Shown: positions 1 to 11,721 of the stretch, piece after piece | How positions within the stretch are numbered: position 1 is the first letter of the stretch | How the letters are laid out: each line of letters opens with the position of its first letter | Assembly: GCA_949130495.1 (NCBI GenBank) | Contig: OX422223.1 | Location: forward strand, 72,600,751 to 72,664,750 | Length of the DNA: 64,000 nucleotides | Origin: Sambucus nigra | Lineage: Eukaryota; Streptophyta; Magnoliopsida; Dipsacales; Adoxaceae | Direction of reading: 5' to 3' | Position numbers and translations under genes: made by a program | The notes under the pieces: model-generated | What the model saw: the letters and a program-made list of their open reading frames with translations, nothing else | Told to the model about the DNA's origin: nothing | Databases searched by the model: none

Positions 1-300
1 ATATACAAGTGAGAGGACAAGCTATTCTCAATATGACAGCTAAATAAATCGAAATCCAATCCAAACATAAAACAAAGCTGAGAAGAAAATAACAGGGATC
101 AACCCCAAGAAATGAGGATAAAATAGGGATGCACAGCCCAAAACTGAAGTCACGTTTGACACAAGGACCATTAAGCATAGCATAGAATACACAACAAGAT
201 CTGGCTTAACAACAATTAGAAGCATCCCTAGACAGACAATACCAGTGTTCTATCCAACTTTAAAATGTAGCAAAAATAGAGGAGTCCCTTTTAAAGGTTA
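1..300. other. no recognisable gene; AT-rich flank of a LINE fragment
   Basis: A 61-codon minus-strand frame (40-225) encodes a hydrophobic peptide without a recognisable domain. It lies directly downstream, in minus-strand sense, of the LINE-like fragment at 324-629 and may be its 3' untranslated tail. I see nothing else. Confidence 0.3.
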
Positions 301-323
301 CAGAAGAGATGCCCGTAATGATA

Positions 324-629
324 CTAATATCTCACCCTCTGCCAAATCCCCTTGTTTACATCCCTTTTTCCTTTAAAAATACTAATTCTCTCAAGCCATA
401 CGCCCCAAAATGAAACCATCATAGTGCATCTCCATAGGCTTTTTTCTTTTGAATGATAACCTTCCCCCACTATTGTTTTAGGCACATCCCCAACCACATT
501 CACCATCCTAAAGGATTTGTTGCACAAAAATTGGGAGATCAAACCATGTAAGATTCTCACCCGCTTCTTTATAAAGGTGACACCAAGAGGGGGTGACACA
601 TATTTGGCTCCTCTTTTGCAACATTTCAC
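324..629 (-). pseudogene. LINE ORF2 C-terminal fragment (region around zf-RVT)
   Basis: About 101 residues are open on the minus strand. Near the C-terminus the peptide has a tryptophan-rich stretch (SLWRCTMMVSFWGVWLERI, then SIFKG). This resembles the segment that follows the zf-RVT zinc finger in plant L1-type LINEs, where the pattern is W-x-x-W/VW-x-ER-N-x-RIF. No reverse transcriptase core is present, so this is a 3'-terminal scrap typical of 5'-truncated LINE copies. A second fragment of the same kind lies on the opposite strand at 780-1110. Assignment rests on motif resemblance only. Confidence 0.45.
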
Positions 630-779
630 AAGTAATCACTTTTCCATAAGACACAAGCAAGTGTGATTGCGGCTATAAGTACACGTATATGTATACGTTA
701 AGAGAATTTTGCATGTGGTTTCAGTTCAAGGAGAGCATGTGATGGTTCAAATTTTATTTGTTTAATCTCCTCCATTGTT

Positions 780-1110
780 CCTTTATTAGGTTCTTGGCAA
801 CAAAGTCGTTGGGGATTGTTGTTTGTTGGGGCTCTTCCTTGTAAGCCATTGGTTATTTTCTTCAAGATATGAAATGACTGAAAGTGGGGGACAAATTTTC
901 TTGTCCATGGAGTCATGGAGATGTATTGTATTAGCAATGTTTTGGTATATTTGGAATGAAAGGAATGATAAAATCTTTAATGACAAAGAGGGAATGAAGG
1001 AGTGGGTATGGGAAAAAGTTAAATTCATGGCTTCATTATTGGCATAGTTGTCAAAATCATTCAAAGATACACCGTCGAACCTGATTTTCTAAGATGGACA
1101 TATGCAATAT
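780..1110 (+). pseudogene. LINE ORF2 C-terminal fragment
   Basis: The plus-strand frame contains FWYIWNERNDKIF followed by a tryptophan-containing helix and, after an in-frame TAG, LSKSFKDTPSN and LIF. In plant L1-like LINEs the ORF2 C-terminus has the same order: W-x-IW-x-ERN-x-RIF, about 30 residues, then S-x-EFKG-x-P. The fragment therefore covers the last 90 or so codons of ORF2 with at least one stop. It has no RT or endonuclease domain and cannot be active. It points toward the minus-strand LINE fragment at 324-629. Confidence 0.6.
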
Positions 1111-3540
1111 TTGTGGGGATGCACTAACAGAGCAAGCGCAGTTCACGTGTTTAAAGGGCCATACTGGCATTTACAGTCCTGCACAAACTTTAGGTTGTCT
1201 ATATGAACTATTAAATGATCTAGTTCAATGCGGACTCTTTAAGGTTGTTAATGCATAACAAGCATGAATCAGAAATAAGAATAACCTGAAGAAGCCGAGC
1301 AATTGACTATATAGTCACAATATTAAAACTTTAACCTTAAATTTATTCTGTTTTTTAGCATTGTACAGTTATGCATTCAAATCCTACATACGAGGCAAAA
1401 TATTATTGAGATACTACAGTTATACTAAACGTTGCAGATCATACTTCAACCTTCTAAAAATAGTTGGAGAGCAAATATTCTCCCATCTTTAGAACAATAA
1501 AAATATTTCACCTATAATTTGAAATTTTAGAAGGACAAGGGAAACTCTTTAGTGTATTATCTCTTCATATGATAAGCAGTTGGTTCCATTGAAAAAATAA
1601 TTAAAGTATTATGACTGAATAATTTATATAGATGTGATCCAACACACTTAATACATATTCACTTAAGAATATGCAAAAAAGAACAAAAAACTAAGAACAA
1701 AGGTATTTCATAATAGAAAATGAATGTAGTTGTACATGGAAAAGATATGGTTAGGTAGTAAAGCCCTGTTATATCTTGAAATGTGTCCTCACCCAAGTAA
1801 CACAATATGTAAGTACATAAATCTTCACAAATCAATCAAACTGGATAGTCGACATGGTGAGTTTGTCTCCATAAAACTTAATTAATAACGATAATAACCA
1901 GGTAATTATTTGATGTTAATGGTTCTTAAAATTCATTTTTGAATGGTAACATACTGAATATGGAGATTATAAATAAGATAGCTAATTTTGGAACAAGTCA
2001 TTATGATTCACCTGATACTCCTATATGGAATGGAAGGACAATAGGAATAGTGTTTTCTCCATTTTATACATCTACTAAATCTATTGTTTTTCTTTGTGAT
2101 GGCAGAAAGCTCTTCCTCTGAAAATTTCTATAGTTACAAGTCAACAAAATAACTAACTTTGTTTGATACAAATAACAACCATATGTAACAATGACCCAAA
2201 AGTCATAATTCATTCAAGGGTAGTTTTAGTACAAATAACAACCATTTTAGATTAAAATGTGTTGATGTAATCAACCCCATAACGACACTTTAGCTAAATT
2301 ATAAATTATGACTACCATTTATTGGAAATTCTATAAAACTAAAGGAGAAAGAATGAAACATTTTCATAAAGACTGTTAAATCAATAGAAAAAAAATGATA
2401 AAACAATGATACACCACTTTTACAGTTGCATGAAGTGTATTATGGGGTTTTGATACAATAAAGTTATGTTTCCTTATACAATAACCACTAAAATTTATCA
2501 ATTCCATGGAAAAGAGAATTGTAACTAGTATAATTAACATGAAAAGGGGAGAGTCAAAAATTTCTTTAGTCTGGTGTGAAATGTCTTCCTCAAAAAATAT
2601 TTACTCTAAATTAGAAAGGGGGAAGATCATGTTGCATTATAAAAATACTATTTTTAGCAAATAAAATCCTAAACACACTTGAAAAAATATGTGCTTATCT
2701 TTATCAGAACAATAAACTTATCTATGAATGAAAAATCCGTACCGTGGGCAAAATAGAGTTGGCAATCTTGCCTTGACCTCAAGGTCACTCCATTGCAATC
2801 ATCTTATCAATTTTGTTTGACTACAATGGACCTCGGTCTCTTTGCATCAACTTTTCTGAAAGGTAACTCCATTAATGTGGGACAAGTAGATATGTGAAGC
2901 TCCTCTAAGGCGGGCACAATACACAATAATTGAAAATTTAATCATTGAAATCATCTTCACAAAATTTCATCACAATAATTCAACCATATATTGGGTGAAA
3001 TGATTAATAAAAATTTGTAACAGTCGAAAGTGCACAAAATACTTATTTTGCATCCGAACAACTATGTGATTGAAATTCTGATAAATTTGATAGAAATAAT
3101 GTTCATATCATCTTCACCAAATTTCGTTAAAAACTCTGTCACGTACCACTAAAACATGGTGGTATGTTATATGAAGTATCTTAGGGTTGGTGAGATATAT
3201 TATATGTGTGATTGTGTTCCAGGAAAAGAATTTCTATTAAGTAGGTTTCAACAATATACTTACAAAATGCATACATACAGACGCGGATTAAGTCACACAA
3301 CAAGTTGATATGCAGGGGTGCTATGCAAAAGGGTACTTTTCATTCTCAATAGTTTTAGTGTTCAATATTCAAATTCCCATATACCATCACATTTAATTTT
3401 TGCATTTTTTCTTAATAATAATACCATTTTGATTCTAGTGACACAGAAGAAAATATTATACATGTTAATTATCTGATTATTCTTATACACCCAAAATCAA
3501 GAAGGGTTATTTGGGGTTTGGCCCATTAATTTTTTATATC
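1111..3540. other. AT-rich interval without recognisable genes
   Basis: No long open frame, terminal repeat or known domain is evident on either strand. A 60-codon plus-strand frame at 1939-2121 has no recognisable motif and is probably chance. The interval may be old transposon DNA belonging to the element whose CACTA-type end lies at 4549, but nothing seen here proves that. Confidence 0.4.
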
Positions 3541-3563
3541 GACCATGGTCTCAATATTTGCAA

Positions 3564-3673
3564 TTCTTGGCGTTTGACGCAAAATGACTTTCAGCGATGG
3601 AAAAATTGTGGAATACAATCTTAGTAACACGTTTCGCATCGCTAGAAGTCATTTTCGAATCAAATCCCAAGAA
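3564..3673. repeat. imperfect hairpin, arms about 37 bp
   Basis: The left arm (3564-3600, starting TTCTTGG and containing AAAATGACTT and AGCGATG) is the inverted complement of the right arm (3635-3673, containing CATCGCT, AAGTCATTTT and CCAAGAA). They are separated by about 34 bases. The arms differ at several positions, so it is old or under loose constraint. It lies 0.9 kb before the CACTA-type end at 4549 and could be internal non-coding DNA of that element. Confidence 0.6.
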
Positions 3674-3780
3674 CTCTAAAAGAACTTAGGGTACTTTTAG
3701 TGATAATCCAATTTACATAATTTATCAAAACCCCACAAACATATGAATCAACAACATAATAACTTTAAAATAGTGAGCGT

Positions 3781-3992
3781 AGTGTGTGTGTGGGGGGGGG
3801 GGGGGTATATATATAATGACCCACATTATATTCTTGATATTGTATAATATGAATTTACAATCCAAGATAGATCTCAAATCAGACAATTTATAGAAAATCC
3901 ATAAGTCCTATCAGTTGGCAATTCAAGACCCACTTAAGAATAGTGTGTGTGCGTGTGTAGACAGAGAGACGGAGAGAGAAAGAGAGAGGGCA
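3781..3992. repeat. simple repeats: GT, poly-G, TA and GA tracts
   Basis: A short GT run leads into about 13 consecutive G (near 3793-3805) and then a TA run. Further on, a GT-rich stretch (about 3943-3958) is followed by a GA-rich stretch (about 3962-3988). Confidence 0.85.
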
Positions 3993-4329
3993 CTCACTTG
4001 ATTTTAGAGATACTAGAAAAATGTTCTTCTTTAGCCTTGTCATCAAGAGAAACCACTGTTACCAAAATCTTGTCATTGTCATTTAAACCCAGTTGGCTCA
4101 ATTTTTGAGTCGAACCCTCTTCATCATCATTCAAAAACAGGTAGAGAATAAAAAAAAAGAGGATTATTAGGTCAAACTAATTTAGGGGAGAGAGGTTTGG
4201 GTAGGATTAGGATTGAGGAGTTTCTTCCGAAGAAGAAGAGACGTGATGGGAGAGAGTATTGAGGTGGTAGGGGAAACGTGAATTTTTTCCTTCAAAAACA
4301 AAACCCCCGCCAAAAACATAAGAAGAGGC

Positions 4330-4549
4330 GCTTTTTTTTCTGACTTTCAGTGGCATTAGTTATGAAATGCCTAAAAAAGACCACATTTATTTTAGAATTA
4401 ATTAAAAAATGCTCTATTTATGCGGCACATCAATATAAATGCTGTAAATTTTCAATACTTATAAATAAATGCTGGTAAAAAGAAAATTCTCAGCATTTTT
4501 AATTAATACCGAGAAAAAAGTGCCGAAAAAAATTAGTTTTCTTGTAGTG
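4330..4549. mobile_element. one terminus of a CACTA-type transposon
   Basis: The segment ends with TTTTCTTGTAGTG, the inverted complement of CACTACAAGAAAA, which is the classic terminus of En/Spm-like CACTA elements. Short motifs repeat in the preceding 200 bases (CTCAGCATTTTTAATTAAT, TGCCGAAAAAA and TGCGGCAC), as expected for subterminal transposase sites. I could not find a matching left terminus in the window, so the element is truncated or its other end lies outside. No transposase coding was recognised. Confidence 0.5.
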
Positions 4550-7399
4550 ATAGGTCCCTATCTTAGGATTATTGTACTCCTCTACGTGCGTGGTTTATGA
4601 TCTCCTGGTATTCAGTAGATGAATTTATATTGATACGAGTTCGATTAAGTGTGGTACGTCAAACATGGTAGTAGGACCGACGTAGGCATTGGAAGCGCTG
4701 TAGGAAGAAGGGGCTCGGTATGAAGCATGGAGTGTTCGAAGATGATAATTATGGAAGAGATGACCGTTGTCGAGGTCACTTCTAGTGTGTAATGGAATTA
4801 GATCTTGCAAGGACTGTTGGGGCATCGTAAGAATTTTCCAAGGACCGCGACGACAAAGGGTGATACTAATCTGGACTGCCCAATGCAGTGATAATGGGAG
4901 GAGGTATGAAAGACCTTTGAAGAAAATAAACCGTGAAAGTTTTGATGAAACTTCGACTGTGCATATTAACTAATGCATGTGGAATTTCTAGAGGTCGTGG
5001 CATTAAGGATAGAGTATAAGTACTCATAAGTGAAAATTTGGGTAAATTTTTATAGAGGCGACGTGGTGGGGATACCAGTCACCACATTCGGACCAAGGGT
5101 CAGGGTACAAATAGAGGGATCTTATGTATAGTTTAACCGCAAATTCCTCCAATGATGGTTCAGAAGTGAGGTAAATGGAAATTTCTGAACCCATCACGTG
5201 AAAGCCTGGTAAAGGCCAATTGTGAGAAAGAAATTTATCTATTGAAGTGAACTTGTACCCGATGAGACAGGTACAAGGTAAAAAGAGCCCTTGAGAGAAT
5301 GGACTCACGAGTTGTTATCGCCCGTAATTTTGGGAAAACTCTTCTTGGATGACTTACGTGTATGATGGTAGTACGATGCTTCTTACAAGGTTGATGAAAA
5401 TTCTCCTAAGTGAGTGGAGCTAAAAGAGTTTAAGGAATTATTTAAATAGTAAGACTGAATGTAAAGGGGTTAGTGAAAGCCATAAGTGGAAACCCACTAG
5501 GGGAATTTACTAAATTGATTCTAAGTCAGGACTGTTAAGTCAAATAGTGCATTCCTCTTGGTCAGCGGAACTAAGGGAACCATGAGGGCATTGTTCGGAA
5601 TCAAGGCTGCGAAGTTCAAGAGGAGGAATACCCTAAACTGGTCGTTGTGGCCTCGAATAAGGGGAGTTATGAAAAGATTTCTTATGTGGGATGTGAGACC
5701 ACGCATTTTGATCTTGCCCGAAGTTATTTACTGGAATAATAACTCCGATAAGTTTTACATTCCGAGAAGGACAAGCGTGTTATGTTTGGGAACCATTTGA
5801 ACCACCAGTGCGATGGGCAAAAAGGTATATGAGTTTTAGCCTCGAGTGAATGAAGTATATGATGATGCCTCACCTGAAAGAGGGTCGATCTCGCATTATT
5901 CATCAGTATGTTGGAGACTTCAGCGATTATGGATCTCATATTGATTGATCCCGATGTGTAGGGACCTTAATGATGTGATTAAAGGTATGTTGTATGACCA
6001 CTGAGCGGTGAGATCGAGCTCGTTATTGGGATTAGTGCTAAGGACTTAGTGATAGTGTAAGCGCAGTGCCACGTGACTCCATTAGAGATGTTAGAGTATG
6101 ATCGTACCTACTATCGGGGGATGGAAGTTGAGTATCTCGACTATGTGTTGTTCCGATAATGCTTAGTAATAATGCATTGGGAGAAGTCCCTTGTTTAAGT
6201 TCGGTTGCGAAAGGGGATACGACTGAATTTTTATGCACGTCAGGATAAGAGACGTTGTTAGATGCTAGGGCATCAGTGGAGCCGGTAGTGTTGTGGGAAA
6301 ACACTGAAAAACTTATCTCACCATGAAGGGATAAGTGGGACTTTGTGGGAAAGAATTTGATTTTTAGTCTATAGAATATTGAGAATACCCCCGAGTTTGT
6401 AGTCACGCCGTGAAAACAAGGCGAGAGTTGAGGAAAAGGTGGTTACGAGTGCGACGGTTGCAATATTTTTTCAAATGTGCACGGAGAAGAGGGTGTATGG
6501 GAGCCCTAGTCAATTGTCCTTCTTAGTCATCCGAGATAGAGGGATGCGGAAAATATTAATTAATAAGTATGAAGGTGGGGAAGTTATGAGGCAGGTCGTA
6601 TTGATGAAATGGATTGAACGTCATGGGAGAAATACGATAATTCAAGCTTATGTGCTGAGAGAGCCATCACACACTATAGTATAAGAGTTAGTGGGAAGCC
6701 GTTCAAAAGTTATCTCTTGATATGGGAGACCTAACCGTTATGAAGAAGTAACATAAGGTGCTACTTGACTAAGTGTTGAGAGTGACTTACGCACTACTAA
6801 AATATTGATTCTTATAAGGTAACCAACCCTAAAAGTACGCCAATTACGAAGAGCACACGAATTATAAAGTATAACATACCCTGAGAGAAAGTGTAATAGA
6901 GTACCACTTGAGGAAATATGACGTAATTGGAAAGCAGTGTTGAGGAAGAGATATAGTCAGATTGTCTCAAGAGGCACCACTAGTTGATAGAGAAAGATGG
7001 GCACAAAATGAGCAACCGGAATTGGGTAGTGAACCTACGTTTCCAGTGATGAAATGAGTAGGCAGACTTATAATTTATGGATGGGCTGTGAACATCGTTA
7101 CTAAGTCAACATTCCATTGGGGCAGCGAAGTGGGTTGACCGGGATGGACTAGTATGTCATTGAAAAGGGAAGAGTGCATAAGTGCAAAGTGCCGCTCTAT
7201 ATTGTTGTGAATCATGATGAAATCCTAAAACACCACCGTGTGAGAGATGGTAAGGGAGGAATGGAGATGAAGTTTTATTTTGGGTATGTTGTGTCACCTA
7301 TGACTCCATGGCTATGAGAAAGGAAGATACTATGCTCTAACGATAGTAGAATTTTGGTAGAACCCACTGATCAATTCATAGGTTAAATGTATACATATT

Positions 7400-8260
7400 T
7401 GAGCATATTTATAGGTAGTGTGAGTGTGACTATATGGAGTGTAAATAAGGATTAAATTCATGGGTACCTACTATGAACTTATATGTACCTTGAGGTATGG
7501 TTCGAGGAGACATTTCGAACTCTTAGTCCTTAATGCGTGATATGAGGACATTCTATTGGAGTATGACATTTTAGAATATATGAAGTGTGAAATATATATA
7601 GCTCCTAAATTTTTTACTCATGTCCGATGAGATATATATACATATATTGGTGCTCGAGGTGTGATTCCGATACAATATAACAAATCACTATTGGTGATCA
7701 AGGTGGGATTCCGAGCCAATAACCCCAAAAGTGTTATAGAAGGGGGAAGATTATAAAATAAGTGTTAATAGTATATGTTATGTGTAAGAAATATATACCT
7801 TATGATTTTCCTACTTATGTGCGATAATAAGTATGCTTAATTCTGTATTGGGGTTGATGATGTTCCGGACCAATACATGAAAGATCGATTTGGGGTCGTT
7901 GATTTTTCGAGCCAAATCGATGATGAATAATAAACATTGGTATCGATGAAAGGTCTGAACAAACATATGCATTACATTTACCTTGGGGTCGAGGGATTTT
8001 CGGACCAACGTAAATGATAGGATGACTGGGGTCGATGATTTTATCGGACCAATTAGTATATATTGTGTGTGAAACATATACCTTAAATTATTCTACTTAT
8101 GAGTGATAGTAGACACATAGATGCTATATATAGAGATATACATCAAAATGGTAAATTAAGTAGGGAGAAACTTAATTTCAAGAGTTAACGTAGATTGGAT
8201 AAAAATTTATGGAGATATTAAGTGGTGAGACTAAATTATAATATATCAGGCATGGATTAC
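7400..8260 (+). repeat. diverged copy of LTR-interior sequence
   Basis: The segment resembles the interior of the LTR at about 10000-10690. Both have minisatellite-like copies of a GGTCGATGA...CCGAACCAA unit. Both continue with GTGAAAYATATAC, ATTCTACTT, ATACATCAAA, TGGTAAPTTAAGTAG (P = purine) and GAAACTTAATT in the same order. The similarity is interrupted by small gaps. It lies directly upstream of the tail and polypurine tract of element A, which is not the usual place for LTR sequence. Confidence 0.5.
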
Positions 8261-8384
8261 ATGCGATAAGCGTTTATAATGAAGCAAGGCATGTACTTGG
8301 GGCGACCCTTAGGACGATATGATATGATTTTTGGGTATGAGAGGAGGAAGTGATGTTTAAGGTCCTTAGTCTTAATACCAGTCT

Positions 8385-8428
8385 TATCCTAATTTCAAGG
8401 ATGAAATTCCTTTGTAAGGGGGGAAGTA
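8385..8428 (+). other. polypurine tract and pol tail of element A
   Basis: AATTTCAAGGATGAAATTCC is followed by a G/A-rich tract (AAGGGGGGAAGTA) that abuts the TG of the LTR. This end-of-pol plus polypurine arrangement is characteristic of Tekay/Del-type chromoviruses, where the tract primes plus-strand DNA synthesis. Confidence 0.65.
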
Positions 8429-9516
8429 TGTAATACCCCGCTTTCCTGAGTATTTCTATTTAATTAAATTAGAGAATTAAATGAGAAAATACGATTTGAT
8501 TTAAATTACGCAAGAAAAAGCAATTTAGTGAGATTTATCCATAATTGTGAATATGGAGTATTAATCGAGAGATATATACTGATTAATATTGCCCCTTAAT
8601 ATTTACTTAGCGCGAGTAGTAAATAGTTACTTAGCACGTGTAGACCATTTTGGGGTGAGAACGGGTAATATATTTTTAAGTGACTCAAATGATAATTTAG
8701 AGGTCATAGATGAGTCCGAAAGGGTCGAATTAGTCAAAATAGTATACCTAGGGGTACTAGTTGAGTCCCGGGGTAATTTTAGACTAAATCGAGACCATTT
8801 GGGGGCATTTTGGTCTTTTAACATGTGAGGACATTGAGACCTACGAATTTGAGAGTCTCTTATAAGCCGTATGAAAGAGGGGTTAGAGTTAGAACACCTA
8901 TGTAAATACCAAGAACATTAGAGAGAAGGAGAAAATCATTCCCAAGGCTTAGAAGATGATGTTGAAGAGGTTGGGTTTGGATCTTGCATCCTAGGACCCA
9001 AAGGAGGAAGGATTGAAGAAGAGAAGCATCAATCCTTCATCAACTCCATGAAATCATAACCCCTCTGTTAAGGCAAGTTGTTTATTATAAAAAAAAAAAT
9101 TATAAAGTTATAATGCCCATGTGTTGGATTTTTGAATAGTTTTGTTAAATCAATATCTTGGAAAGAAAAGAATGATATTTATGCATGTTGGGATAGGAAT
9201 CGCATGTAGAATGATTTAAAATATATAGAGGAATAATATTCCGAGCCGATTTGATAATTATTTTGCAATAAAATCTTGGTTTTGAATGAATATATGGGAA
9301 GAACACCATAACTAGGGTTTCAAGAAATTCTGAGTTTAATCCACTATTTCTTTAAATGAATTGAGGTTTTGATGTATTTGAAACTTTAGAAATTGTCCTA
9401 GTATATGTGGGAACACGTTAGGATAATTGGGTCGAAGTTTGGTGTACCATAATAAAGTTTGGAGGTTTGTTAATGGGAGAAGAAATTAATGAAGAAGATG
9501 AACTGCTGCTGCCCGA

Positions 9517-9595
9517 GATCGATCGATCGATCGATCTTGAATGTCGATCGATCGATCAGGTCGATCGATCGAACCCAGGAGTCGATCGATCGGCT
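9517..9595. repeat. GATC/TCGA palindrome cluster inside LTR A
   Basis: Five blocks of (GATC)n or (TCGA)n, each 8 to 20 bases long, alternate with short spacers. The start lies about 1.09 kb into the LTR. A cluster of GAATCGATTC-type palindromes sits at nearly the same offset in the LTR of element B. Confidence 0.85.
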
Positions 9596-10074
9596 TAAGG
9601 TATTTTCCTCGAATTTTTCCTTGGTTAAGGTTTCTTTGATTTTTGAGAATGAATAGTAATCCTAGGATTTATATTATACTTATATGGGAGTGAGAATAAG
9701 ACTAGTAGGTATATTGTTGAAGTTCAGTAAGGCCATTGGGTGTAGGACTTGGATCATGGACCGACGAGAATAAATCGATTGAGTAGAGCATTGGCGAATT
9801 TAGAATTGAGATATGAGGTGAGGTAAAGTCAATTCAAGTGATAGACCAGTAGGGTAAGTAATAAGTACTAAAATTATATATGAGGGGTAACTAGGGCCCT
9901 TAGAATTGAGTGAATACTCAAATAAATGCAATAGTGAGAAATCGTAAATTGACGGATACGGTTAATATAAGAGAATACTATATTATGTATAAGTATGATT
10001 TATAGGTCGGGTGTGTACCTACTAAATTGTATGAACTATTAGGTTGAGATATGTATAACTAAATTAAATACGTT

Positions 10075-10345
10075 AGGGTCGATGAAGTATTCCGAACTAA
10101 GGTAGGGTTATTATACGCTAGTTCCGATGAAGTATTCAGAACTAACGTAGGGTTATTATATGTTAGGGTCGATGAAGTATTCCGAACTAACATTGGGTTA
10201 TCATATGTTTGGGGTTGATGTAAAATGATGAAACAAACCTTCGAACTAGTGTCGTGATGAAAGAGTCTGAGCCAGAATATGTGTATATAAACAATTAGGA
10301 TAAATGTATCATTTCAAACCAATTATTACTTGGGGTCGATGAACC
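10075..10345. repeat. minisatellite inside LTR A
   Basis: Four or more diverged copies of a unit of roughly 50-60 bp contain GTCGATGAAGTATTCCGA followed by ACTAA and a GGGTTAT tract. The first three copies (10077-10200) are closest to each other and later ones are more diverged. Related units occur at 7670-8050. Confidence 0.65.
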
Positions 10346-11527
10346 ATTCCGAACCAAGAATCCTTTACATGTGTCAAAAGGACATAATAGAAATGACTGA
10401 TATTTAGTATGTATTATCTGTGAAATATATACTTAATGATATTCTACTTTTGTGTATTAGTAAATTAATATATGATGTGTTTAACGATACATATCAAACT
10501 GGTAAGTTAAGTAGTGAAACTTAATTACGAAATGTAACGTTAGATAGAGAATATCTAATTAGTAATTTAAGTAGTGAAACTTAATTACAAAAGTGGGAAG
10601 ATATTAATTAGGAGAATTGTAGAAATTTAGTAGTGAAACTAAATGAGAAGTTTTGAAACATAACATAGGTGATATGTTACTTGAGAATTAGTTAACCTTC
10701 GCGAGATATTAATGAAATGGATGTACTGTATGGGTGGTATGAGAACTTAGGTATAGATAAGTTCAAATGATTACTTTAATCCTAGTTAGCATGGGAGATA
10801 TGGCTAGGCAGGCTAAGTGTAGAACGTTAGGTGTGCACAATAGATGAGTAGTGAGTATATTCAAGAGAGTGTACGAGAACCTAACATGTTTAATCAATAA
10901 CCGTAGTTTATATTGTGATAAACGCTTGCTAAATATTTTCAAAATATTTTGAGTACTAACTCTTACTATAAAATATTTTCAAAATCTTTTAGGTGTTCAG
11001 CCATAGGGACGCCATGTATGCAGATTTCGTTCCAGAGACTCGAAGCTGTAGCACAGTAGATGCTTACAGGATTTTGATTAGACGATGTCACTCTTTCAGA
11101 TCTAGTGTATGATCTCACACTATTCTATGTATGGACTTGTGATCAGGTATTAGTCTCAGATGTTTAGTTTCAGACTAGTGGTTGTTCTATTGTTGTTTTG
11201 GGATTTTTGTGCCGATGGTTATTCGGTAATACTCTTGTTCTCTTGTACTTATATTTTGCTGATTAGGTTGTAGTACATGGTGATTGTTATACTTTGTTCT
11301 GCATGGTTGATTTATCTACTTGAAGAAAGATAAAATTTGGCACCGGTTTAATTTTAACGTGGGTGATTAGTAATTAAAAGGCTTTCGATAGTGATGTTAA
11401 GAATGAACCATTTGAGAAACTTGTTTTAATTTAATAAAGGCGTGATCACCCGATGTTTAATTAGGCAGGGTGTCACATATATGCATTTCGAAGGTTCCTT
11501 AAAGATTAAATGGAATATCAGCACATT

Positions 11528-11721
11528 GATATTGACGATATAGAACTCTAGAAAGACATTACATACGAGGAGAAGCCGATAGCCATTCTGACTGACGGGA
11601 GCGATGACTTAGATCCAAGGTTGTTCCTTTAGTTCGTGTGCAGTGTGAACACCATTGGGAGGACGAGTCGACTTGAGTGAGAGAGGACGGCATGGGCACA
11701 AAATATCCTAAACTCTTCTAG
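11528..11721 (+). pseudogene. chromodomain tail of gypsy integrase (element B)
   Basis: The plus-strand reading contains DITYEEKPIAIL, then VQCEHHWEDEST, a stop, VREDGMGTKYPKLF and a final TAG. This matches the C-terminal chromodomain of plant chromoviral integrases, whose pattern is LxYEExPxxIL ... VKVxWxxH-x-x-EEATWE-x-E-x-x-M-x-x-YP-x-LF. Two further in-frame stops lie within it. Chromoviruses use this domain to steer integration toward certain chromatin marks. It sits 54 bases before an LTR start at 11776, so it is the very end of the pol gene of element B. The rest of pol was cut off by LTR A to the left. Confidence 0.7.

Larger units (their letters stand above)
4550..8428 (+). mobile_element. 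decayed interior of LTR retrotransposon A (chromovirus-like)
   Basis: This stretch runs into a polypurine tract and a 3-kb LTR, so by position it is the internal domain of element A. Open frames are short (at most 122 codons) and I recognise no gag, RT or integrase motif in any of them. It is either heavily decayed or a naturally non-coding internal domain, as in large retrotransposon derivatives (LARDs). The 5' LTR was not found. The 5' part is probably outside the window or was lost near the CACTA end at 4549. Confidence 0.4.
8429..11477 (+). mobile_element. 3' LTR of chromovirus-like element A (about 3.05 kb)
   Basis: The LTR begins TGTAATACCCCG right after the polypurine tract and ends GGTGTCACA, giving TG...CA borders. 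A length near 3 kb fits the long LTRs of Tekay/Del elements. Inside are a cluster of GATC palindromes (9517-9595) and a minisatellite (10075-10345). The LTR is followed at once by the chromodomain remnant of a different element (11528-11721), so element A appears to have inserted into the pol gene of element B. The 5-bp duplication cannot be tested because the 5' end of A is missing. Confidence 0.65.

Noticed and set aside
5024..6406. Minus-strand frames of 94 and 122 codons in the interior of element A
   Set aside because: No domain was recognised and composition is uneven. They lie opposite the expected coding strand of the element.
8385..11477. Possibility that the TGTAATACCCC segment is a solo LTR
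   Set aside because: A proper polypurine tract and pol-tail sequence lie directly upstream, so it is a 3' LTR of an element with internal sequence.
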